Below the pieces are notes generated by a model. It was given only the letters and a program-made list of their open reading frames with translations, made no database searches and had not been told where the DNA came from. A stretch of 20,670 bases of DNA, from positions 1 through 20,670 of the forward strand of contig DAOWKX010000148.1 of assembly GCA_030639705.1 (NCBI GenBank), read 5' to 3'. Shown here in pieces: positions 1 to 5,292 of this stretch; position 1 is the first letter of the stretch; each line of letters starts with the position of its first letter. The DNA comes from Candidatus Aminicenantota bacterium (GTDB taxonomy: Bacteria > Acidobacteriota > Aminicenantia > UBA2199). The position numbers and the translations under genes are program-made.

Positions 1-279
1 AACACCGTTATTGGGGATGCGATCCAGGCAGTTAGCCTGGAACCTCACATAGATTTTGTTCTCGCTCTTAATCAATTTCACATCCTGGGAGAGAGCAGTG
101 GCAAAATAGTCGGGAGGAGTAGTGTTTATCCTGACATCAGGGGAAAAAACCGATGTAGGAAGATCCCAATTTCTAATGGTAATGTTATCGTTGTAGGCTG
201 CTTCCAGGAAAAAAATCGAGCTCAGGAGCAAGATAGTTGAAAATACAATTTTTAAAGAAAGCGTTTTTTCTTTTTTCAT
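1..279 (-). CDS. Exported protein of unknown function, N-terminal fragment (continues past window start)
   Basis: On the minus strand an ATG at 279-277 follows GGAGG (290-286) with a 6-base gap, and the frame stays open for 93 codons to the window edge. The protein starts with a charged MKKEKT segment and then a hydrophobic stretch (about residues 9-27, ending FFLEAA), which is a typical Sec signal peptide. The mature part contains NWDLPTSVFSPDVRIN and later KSENKIYVRFQAN. This S-P-D-x-x followed by N-x-I-Y-V-R pattern is seen in Ig-like domains of large secreted bacterial proteins, but too little is visible to name a family. Possible minus-strand -10 (ATTATA on the + strand, about 449-454) would leave a leader of roughly 160 nt. 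Confidence 0.72.
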   Translation of the reverse strand, partial: MKKEKTLSLKIVFSTILLLSSIFFLEAAYNDNITIRNWDLPTSVFSPDVRINTTPPDYFATALSQDVKLIKSENKIYVRFQANCLDRIPNNGV

Positions 280-660
280 TAAAAACCTCCTTTTTAATTT
301 TCACGTATTGTCAAAAGTTTTTAGGTTAAACTTTCAAAACCTTTTCTTATAAGGCCCAAAAAGCTTAAGTGGTCTCTTCCTTTTTCGGGTTTACAGATCA
401 CAGCTTCCCGGAAGTCCGGTTGCTAAAGACTAACTAAGGGGGCACGCCATTATAAAACAATACAAATTACTTCTTTCATTTTTCCCCTTTCCATATAAAG
501 TTCATTTCAGCTAAACTTTTAGACCTACAGACTATATGGCAATTTTCATGCCAGGTCTCAAAAAAAAAACATGGAAACCCTTTATAGATAAGGCTTTTGA
601 AATTTTTTGAAAAATCATTGAAGGTTTTTACCCAATATTTAAGTATTAAGGTTTACCGTT

Positions 661-826
661 TTGGAACACTTTATTTTTAAAAAAATCCTCGAAATGCTGT
701 ATTATCAGTCGTCCCCAGGCATTCAAGAAAAAGTGTCCAGCTTTGGAACACTTTTTTTTAAAATCCCCGAAATCGGCATCAGTAAAGGATTTTGAAGAAA
801 TCAGAGTGTTCCATTTTGGTACACTC
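661..826. repeat. Short palindromic repeats based on TTGGAACAC / GTGTTCCA
   Basis: Two direct copies of a 31-35 bp unit occur at 661-695 and 743-773: both read TTGGAACACTTT, a T/A-rich run, then ATCC(T/C)CGAAAT. The second copy pairs with AAAGTGTCCA just upstream (730-739) to form an inverted repeat. A third, compact palindrome at 804-826 reads GAGTGTTCCA then TTTTGGTACACTC, with one mismatch between the arms. The pattern is that of a REP-like dispersed palindrome. Function unknown. Confidence 0.6.
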
Positions 827-890
827 CAGGATTTTGATAATATAAAATAAAGCTCAAAAAACACCTGGTCATTCGAATTTTACACAAAAA

Positions 891-1050
891 GGGTCACGGT
901 GCTAGACAATTTGACAATATGGACAGGCGGGTATTTTCCTTGAAAAAATCAAACATAAAATTATCAACAGTCAAACAGTGACCCCTTATATTAAAAATAT
1001 TGTTGGAGGTGGGATCTCTGTAAAATGTCAAATTGTCATCCTCCGTCCCC
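891..1050. mobile_element. MITE-like element, copy A, containing a ybjQ gene fragment
   Basis: Positions 891-1020 match 4929-5058 over 130 bp with about 5 mismatches and no gaps. Copy A is flanked by imperfect terminal inverted repeats of about 25 bp (892-916 and 1026-1050, 19 of 25 matching) sharing the 12-bp core GACAATTTGACA. A second nested pair, GGGTCAC (891-897) and GTGACCC (978-984), bounds a 94-bp inner segment. Immediately after it, 984-1019 encodes PYIKNIVGGGIS, matching the start of the ybjQ-like fragment at 5016, so the element appears to carry 12 codons of that gene. No transposase is present; mobility is inferred from repeat structure. Confidence 0.55.
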
Positions 1051-1068
1051 GTTTTGTTCTATATATAA

Positions 1069-1929
1069 TCAAGTTTTATTTTTAATATTATTAATTAAAT
1101 TGATAAACTGAAGCCTACTATTCACATCCATTTTTTGGTATATATTGTATATATGATTTCTTACAGTTTTTATTGAAATATAAAGTTTGTCTTCAATCTC
1201 TCTGTTGCTCTTCCCCTCTATTATCAAATAGGCAATCTCTTGCTCACGGCTGGAAATTCCATACTTTTGGCAAAAAAGTCTAACTTTTTCATCTCTCTTT
1301 CTTTGAATCACCAGGCTCCTTAAATAATGGTTCTTTCTCATCATATCCAAGATGAAAATTGCTACAAGTGCTATACCAGAAGCTGAAACCAAATTGAACA
1401 AGCCATAAATTTCTCTACTAGAGTCAAAATCCATACCTGAAATTGAACCTAATATAATAAATATACCCAAAGATAAACCAAATAACATAAGGGAATGTTT
1501 TACTTTAAAAGGTAAAAGAGGTAAAAGAAGTATTACTGAGGAGTAACTACCCATATAAATTGGATCAGCAGTTACCAAACCTAGAATAAGGCTAGTGGAT
1601 AACTGTAAATATCCCATGATTAAAAAAGCCAGGACATAACTCTTATTCTTAGCAAAAAAAGATTTCCAGCTTTTGGGATAAGGGATAAGCTGAAATATCA
1701 GTCCAATAAATGCTATAACCGGTAATCCCCATCTTATATAGAAAATGGGTGCGGTATCAGGATGTATTGCTCTATCCAGAAAGCTAAAGGGTATCCAAGA
1801 TAAAGCCAAAAGAATTGACATGGGTAGTACTGCTACTCTACACTGGCAGTTCAATTCTTGTTGGTAAGTTTCCGGATGACGGTAATTTATCACATCTTTA
1901 ATTACAATTCCAATCTTTCCCATCCTCAT
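1069..1929 (-). CDS. Membrane-anchored LuxR-type transcriptional regulator
   Basis: A 286-residue protein with about six hydrophobic segments between residues 33 and 197, then a cytoplasmic linker rich in basic residues (RKRDEKVR), then a C-terminal LuxR/GerE helix-turn-helix from about residue 223 (SSREQEIAYLIIEGKSNREI, then SIKTVRNHIYNIYQKM). S-x-R-E-x-E-(I/V) and the T-V-(R/K)-x-H recognition helix are the family signatures. There is no receiver domain, so the signal is probably sensed through the membrane region; the ligand is unknown. The ATG at 1929 is chosen because GGAGG (1941-1937) lies 7 bases upstream; a second in-frame ATG at 1923 is too far from it. The gene is divergent from the transporter-like gene at 2192, which may be a target. 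Confidence 0.85.
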   Translation of the reverse strand: MRMGKIGIVIKDVINYRHPETYQQELNCQCRVAVLPMSILLALSWIPFSFLDRAIHPDTAPIFYIRWGLPVIAFIGLIFQLIPYPKSWKSFFAKNKSYVLAFLIMGYLQLSTSLILGLVTADPIYMGSYSSVILLLPLLPFKVKHSLMLFGLSLGIFIILGSISGMDFDSSREIYGLFNLVSASGIALVAIFILDMMRKNHYLRSLVIQRKRDEKVRLFCQKYGISSREQEIAYLIIEGKSNREIEDKLYISIKTVRNHIYNIYQKMDVNSRLQFINLINNIKNKT

Positions 1930-1999
1930 AACTTAACCTCCAGTTTATAATCAAATAATAATTAAATTTAAACAGGTTAGTATTTATAAAAACAATAAA

Positions 2000-2028
2000 A
2001 TTCTATATGAAATGTATGCTTATTTCAA
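2000..2028 (-). promoter_or_regulatory. Probable sigma-70-type promoter for the LuxR-type gene
   Basis: Read on the minus strand, TTGAAA (2028-2023) is separated by 17 bp from TAGAAT (2005-2000). Transcription would start near 1993 and give a leader of about 65 nt before the ATG at 1929. Confidence 0.45.
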
Positions 2029-2074
2029 CATACCTCATTGAATAAACCTTTCAAAGTTTAATTAGTCATATGAT

Positions 2075-2116
2075 TGGGTAAAAAGTCTCATTTTTAAAAA
2101 TGGGACTTTTTACCCA
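2075..2116. promoter_or_regulatory. 42-bp near-perfect palindrome between divergent promoters
   Basis: The left arm (2075-2095) starts TGGGTAAAAAGTC and ends CATTTTT. The right arm (2096-2116) is its reverse complement with one mismatch in 21 positions and no spacer. It lies between the minus promoter at 2000-2028 and the plus-strand -10 at 2144. A terminator is unlikely since no gene ends nearby, so an operator, a cruciform-forming site or a miniature palindromic repeat are the options. Confidence 0.7.
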
Positions 2117-2143
2117 GGAAAAATTGAAATTTTAACCACATTT

Positions 2144-2149
2144 TATAAT
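2144..2149 (+). promoter_or_regulatory. Possible -10 element for the 2192 gene
   Basis: A consensus TATAAT at 2144-2149 lies 43 bp before the start codon. The best -35 candidate, TTGAAA at 2124-2129, is only 14 bp away, so the promoter would need an activator or be weak. A perfect inverted repeat ACCAA-AC-TTGGT (2156-2167) sits at the expected transcription start. Confidence 0.35.
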
Positions 2150-2191
2150 TGGGAGACCAAACTTGGTAACATTAATGTGTGTTAATAACAA

Positions 2192-2659
2192 ATGAATGGA
2201 ATGAGGTTTTCATTGGATAAACTGATTATTTTTTTCTGTATTCAATATGCTCTCGGACGTAGAGGGTCTTTCCCCTATGGTCTGCTGGTTAACTTTAGTC
2301 TGCTTAAAATCTCTTTACTGGTTATTGTTAGTGACATCATACAAACCATAATCTTACTCAACTTTTTTGACTATTTTTCAAAACATTTTGTTTTCCTAAA
2401 ACGATTTAAACAAAAACTATCAAAAAAATACCAACCAAAGGTCCAAAACAGCAAAAAAAAGTTTCAAAAAATTGGTAATACAGGAGTTTTATTGATTTCA
2501 GCACTTCCTTATGCCGGAGGCGCACTTTCAGGAAGTATTTTTGCAATTTCATTAAAAATCGAAAAAAGAAAAGCTTTCTTTATCATTATATCAGGCTGTG
2601 TCATTGGAACATGTTTGTATTATCTTGGTTTCACTGGAATCATCTCGGTTTTTAAATAA
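2192..2659 (+). CDS. Small multidrug export (COG2426 / PF06695) family membrane protein
   Basis: A 155-residue integral membrane protein with hydrophobic segments near residues 10-22, 30-58, 95-120 and 127-148, separated by a basic cytoplasmic loop (KQKLSKKYQPKVQNSKKKFQ). The C-terminal half, GVLLISALPYAGGALSGSIF followed by KAFFIIISGCVIGTCLYY, resembles the family named small multi-drug export proteins, whose actual substrate is not established. The start is uncertain: ATG at 2192 and at 2201 are both possible, neither has a good Shine-Dalgarno site, and an in-frame stop at 2186 rules out anything further upstream. A glycosyltransferase follows 54 bp downstream on the same strand, so the two are probably cotranscribed. 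Confidence 0.75.
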   Translation: MNGMRFSLDKLIIFFCIQYALGRRGSFPYGLLVNFSLLKISLLVIVSDIIQTIILLNFFDYFSKHFVFLKRFKQKLSKKYQPKVQNSKKKFQKIGNTGVLLISALPYAGGALSGSIFAISLKIEKRKAFFIIISGCVIGTCLYYLGFTGIISVFK

Positions 2660-2713
2660 AAAGGAGGAATAAAAATATAATGATTTTTATCCGGATATAA
2701 TGGAGTAGATTTA

Positions 2714-3991
2714 ATGAAAGTAGCAATTTACGCCGGTATGTTTATAAAAAATCAAGATGGTGCTACTAAAACCCTATATGAATTATCAGATTCATTATTA
2801 AAGAGGAATATCAAAGTGGGAATCTGGGCTTTTTCTATTACTTTTCAAAAGAAAAAAGGATTATCCCTATTTAAGATTCCAGCGATTCCCCTATACTTTT
2901 ATCCAGAATACCAAATCGCTATTCCAAACTTCAAAATAAAAAAACAACTCGATGCTTTTAAACCTGATATGATTCATATTGCCACCCCGGACTTGATAGG
3001 AATATTTATGATCAAATATGCAAAAAAGAAGAAAATACCATTGGTCATGTCTTATCATACAGATTTTCCCTCTTATCTAAAATCTTACAAGATAGATTTC
3101 TTAAAGGATTCAGTCTGGAAATATTTTAAATGGTTTTATAATCAGGCAGAAATCGTTTTTGTTCCTACCAAAGAAATAGAACAGAAGTTAAAAGAAAAAG
3201 GTATAAAAAACACCAAAATATGGACTCGTGGAATTTATATAAAAAAATTTAATCCGACTTTCAGATCTAAAACCCTTAGAACTCAATGGGGAGCTGATGG
3301 AAAAAATGTGATTCTATATAGCGGACGTTTTGTTTGGTACAAAGATCTAAAAACTTTTATTGAAATCTATAATTTATTTAAAGAAAGGGGACCAAAAAAT
3401 ACTCTTTTTGTACTTTTGGGGACAGGTCCAATTGAGGAAAAACTTATGAAAAGTATGCCTGAGGCGATTTTTCCCGGATATCTTAGTGGGAAAAAACTTT
3501 CAGAAGCCTATGCCAGTGCTGATATTTTTCTCTTTCCATCAACTACAGAAACATTTGGTAATGTAGTTCAAGAAGCTTTGTCTTCAGGTATTCCAAGTGT
3601 GGTATCTAATAAAGGCGGTTGCAAAGAAATTGTTAATAACTCAAAAGGAGGATTGATCGCCAAATCAAAGGATGCTGAATCTTTCTATCAATGCTGTAAA
3701 AGATTGATATCCGAAAAAAAATTATTCAAAAGATTACAGGATAATGGATTAAGGTATTCAAAGAAACGAACCTGGAAAAATATCAATGATAAAGTAATCT
3801 CCCAATATTTCAAAATTTATAATCGCAAAAGAGAACTTCGAAAAAGACAGATCTTGATTGAACAGGGACGGTTTTCAAAAAGTTGGATTTATTTTTTATT
3901 TAGCATACTCTTTTTTAATCTTACCAGGATTTTAATTCGAAATGTAAAAAGAAACAAAATAAAAGAAAATTCAATTGTGACTACAAAATAA
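2714..3991 (+). CDS. GT4-type glycosyltransferase (SqdX/MgtA-like), membrane-associated
   Basis: A 425-residue GT-B fold enzyme. The N-terminal acceptor domain begins MKVAIYAGMFIKNQDGATKT, and PLVMSYHTDFPSYLKSY (about residues 112-128) is characteristic of lipid-directed GT4 enzymes such as sulfoquinovosyl- and mannosyl-transferases. The nucleotide-sugar domain carries the E-x7-E signature in SADIFLFPSTTETFGNVVQEA (E at about 281 and 289). A hydrophobic segment near residues 392-412 flanked by arginines and lysines suggests membrane attachment. Donor and acceptor cannot be read from sequence; a glycolipid product is the best inference. GGAG at 2702-2705 lies 8 bases before the ATG. A six-codon frame (2680-2700), preceded by AAGGAGG at 2661-2667, sits in the gap and may be a leader or a relic start. 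Confidence 0.85.
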   Translation: MKVAIYAGMFIKNQDGATKTLYELSDSLLKRNIKVGIWAFSITFQKKKGLSLFKIPAIPLYFYPEYQIAIPNFKIKKQLDAFKPDMIHIATPDLIGIFMIKYAKKKKIPLVMSYHTDFPSYLKSYKIDFLKDSVWKYFKWFYNQAEIVFVPTKEIEQKLKEKGIKNTKIWTRGIYIKKFNPTFRSKTLRTQWGADGKNVILYSGRFVWYKDLKTFIEIYNLFKERGPKNTLFVLLGTGPIEEKLMKSMPEAIFPGYLSGKKLSEAYASADIFLFPSTTETFGNVVQEALSSGIPSVVSNKGGCKEIVNNSKGGLIAKSKDAESFYQCCKRLISEKKLFKRLQDNGLRYSKKRTWKNINDKVISQYFKIYNRKRELRKRQILIEQGRFSKSWIYFLFSILFFNLTRILIRNVKRNKIKENSIVTTK

Positions 3992-4014
3992 ATCAGATAT
4001 TTTTAAACTGGTTT

Positions 4015-4116
4015 TTATTTATTTACTCGCTCAATATATGAACCATCTCTGGTATCAATTTTGATCAGGTTCCCAGTTTCAATGAATGGAGGAACCATAT
4101 AAATTTGACCGGTCCA
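4015..4116 (-). pseudogene. efp: C-terminal fragment of an elongation factor P gene
   Basis: Read on the minus strand, 34 codons ending in TAA (4017-4015) encode WTGQIYMVPPFIETGNLIKI then DTRDGSYIERVNK. This matches the last 30-odd residues of EF-P, where the usual pattern is E-T-G-x-x-x-x-V-P-x-F-I-x-x-G-x-x-I-K-V-D-T-R-x-G-x-Y-x-x-R. The first two domains of EF-P and the start codon are absent: homology stops at about 4116, where a ybjQ-like fragment on the opposite strand begins. It is a gene relic or one half of a rearrangement junction. Confidence 0.8.
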
Positions 4117-4119
4117 GAT

Positions 4120-4188
4120 TTTTCTACTTCGTATATCATGCAAAGTGCCGCAGAAATTTTTGCTTACGGTACTGCCGTGACAGTATAA
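4120..4188 (+). pseudogene. C-terminal fragment of a YbjQ/UPF0145-type gene
   Basis: The frame encodes FSTSYIMQSAAEIFAYGTAV then TV and a TAA stop at 4186-4188, the typical end of YbjQ-family (putative heavy-metal-binding) proteins. The first 46 bp (4120-4165) are identical to 5157-5202 in the larger fragment downstream, after which the two diverge: this copy keeps the natural C-terminus, the other does not. No start or upstream part is present; it abuts the EF-P relic on the other strand. Confidence 0.75.
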
Positions 4189-4221
4189 AACCAAAAAAGA
4201 TAAACAAGCGTAAACTAAAAC

Positions 4222-4250
4222 TTGACATTATTTTTTTTAATATATAATAT
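4222..4250 (+). promoter_or_regulatory. Sigma-70-type promoter for the lipoprotein gene
   Basis: TTGACA at 4222-4227 is a consensus -35. The -10 is TATAAT at 4243-4248 (15-bp spacer) or TAATAT at 4245-4250 (17-bp spacer), within a T/A-rich spacer. Transcription would start about 25 bases before the ATG at 4281. Confidence 0.6.
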
Positions 4251-4280
4251 TTTTTCAGATTCATTTAAAGGAGAGAAAAA

Positions 4281-4892
4281 ATGAAAAAAAAGGTGTTGAC
4301 TTTATTGTTGTTTATTGGATTTACTGGATTAATATTTTACCCTGGATGTAAAACCACCGAAGAAGCAGCACAGTATACTTTGACTGTTAGTGTGGGAGAA
4401 GGGGTAACCGGAACTCCAGCCACAGGAACTTATTCCCATTCAGAAAATGATGTGGTTTACTACAGCTACTCTTCACAACCTAAATTTGGAAACCTGACAG
4501 TTACCCTGAACAGCATCGGTGCTTCTACCACTGGTTCCATTACCATGAACAGCAATCATACTTTAACTGCTACAGCCATTATTGATGTGAGAGGGGATAA
4601 GTGGACAGGTTTAGCACAAAATGATGATGAACCAGGAATAAATTATTATTCGGAATTCACTTTCAGCGGAGGCATATCCTCCGGTACTGCTACAGGATAT
4701 ATTGAAACTCTTGGTAGTAACCTCCAAGGACCCTGGACTTTTGACGGTAGTGAACTGGCAATCAGCTTAGGATTGGGTGTGGATACCTTAACTATGAGGG
4801 GTACATTTACTGATGAAAATCATTTAAGTGGAACCTGGGAGTGGGACGAATATGGTAATCCTCAGACCGGAACTTGGTCTGTAGAAAGATAA
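4281..4892 (+). CDS. Putative lipoprotein with an InlB-B-repeat-like domain
   Basis: A 203-residue exported protein. MKKK followed by a hydrophobic stretch ends FYPGC at residues 19-23; the Cys is a plausible lipid-attachment site although Y and P at -3 and -2 are atypical for a lipobox. Residues about 31-99 (TLTVSVGEGVTGTPATGTYS through TGSITMNSNHTLTATA) resemble the divergent InlB B-repeat type beta domain common in surface proteins. The remainder is rich in G, T and W (GTATGYIETLGSNLQGPWTF, HLSGTWEWDEYGNPQTGTWS) and looks like a small beta-barrel or sandwich. Function unknown. GGAGAG precedes the ATG by 5-6 bases, and the gene has its own promoter. It lies between relic gene fragments, so it may be part of a recently rearranged region. 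Confidence 0.72.
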   Translation: MKKKVLTLLLFIGFTGLIFYPGCKTTEEAAQYTLTVSVGEGVTGTPATGTYSHSENDVVYYSYSSQPKFGNLTVTLNSIGASTTGSITMNSNHTLTATAIIDVRGDKWTGLAQNDDEPGINYYSEFTFSGGISSGTATGYIETLGSNLQGPWTFDGSELAISLGLGVDTLTMRGTFTDENHLSGTWEWDEYGNPQTGTWSVER

Positions 4893-4930
4893 CCTTTTGT
4901 AGTATTTGATAGCAACTGTCTACGAAAAGG
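4893..4930 (+). terminator. Possible hairpin after the lipoprotein gene
   Basis: CCTTTTGTAG (4893-4902) pairs with CTACGAAAAGG (4920-4930) with one bulged base and a 17-nt loop, directly after the stop codon. No T-tract follows, so intrinsic termination is doubtful; the right arm runs into the repeat copy beginning at 4929. Confidence 0.3.
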
Positions 4931-5058
4931 GTCACGGTGCTTGACAATTTGACAATATGGACAGGCGGGGATTTTCCTTTAAAAAATCAAACATAAAATT
5001 ATCAACAGCCAAACAGTGACCCCTTATATTAAAAATATTGTTGGAGGTGAGATCTCTG
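4929..5058. repeat. Second copy (B) of the MITE-like sequence
   Basis: This 130-bp stretch matches 891-1020 with about 5 substitutions and no gaps. It keeps the GGGTCAC (4929-4935) and GTGACCC (5016-5022) inner inverted repeat and the left outer repeat with GACAATTTGACA. The right outer repeat found in copy A is missing: after 5058 the sequence continues as ybjQ-like coding sequence. It could be an element inserted into ybjQ, or the source from which copy A captured gene sequence. Confidence 0.65.
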
Positions 5059-5243
5059 ATTATACCAAAATGATGGCTGAAGCAAGAGAACAAGCATTGG
5101 ATCGTATGGTTGAGGAAGCTAAAAATTTAGGTGCCAATGCAATCGTCAATATTCGATTTTCTACTTCGTATATCATGCAAAGTGCCGCAGAAATTTTTGC
5201 TTTAATTTTAAGCCTGAACCCAATCATCGAAAACATCGTATAA
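5016..5243 (+). pseudogene. Truncated YbjQ/UPF0145-type gene joined to a repeat element
   Basis: The frame encodes PYIKNIVGGEISDYTKMMAE followed by AREQALDRMVEEAKNLGANA and IVNIRFSTSYIMQSAAEIFA, the central and C-terminal part of a YbjQ-family protein (normally about 105 residues, thought to form pentamers and bind metal). The first 35 or so residues are missing and replaced by the repeat at 4929-5022. The last residues (YGTAV...) are replaced by LILSLNPIIENIV. The only possible start is a GTG at 5016 inside the repeat with no Shine-Dalgarno site, so expression as a stable protein is doubtful. The missing 3' end survives at 4166-4188. Confidence 0.72.
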
Positions 5244-5292
5244 ATTTAATTACGATTAAACTAATAATAAAATCCATATCCAGGAGAATCAA

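Larger units (their letters stand above)
280..1068. other. 789-bp gene-poor region with repeats
   Basis: No reading frame here has a ribosome binding site or a recognisable product. The region holds the leader of the partial gene at 1-279, a small stem (CCGG-loop-CCGG near 408-420), an inverted repeat whose inner arms are TGGCA/TGCCA (536-553), the GGAACAC palindromic repeats (661-826) and the MITE-like element (891-1050). A 72-codon minus-strand frame at 646-864 is built mostly from the palindromic repeats and is not called as a gene. Confidence 0.6.

Noticed and set aside
300..460. Possible riboswitch in the leader of the gene at 1-279
   Set aside because: The leader is long and has small stems, but I could not match the conserved cores of cyclic di-GMP, cobalamin, folate or other common riboswitches.
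646..864. 72-codon minus-strand frame
   Set aside because: It is largely the translation of the GGAACAC palindromic repeats, has no convincing ribosome binding site and resembles no family I know.
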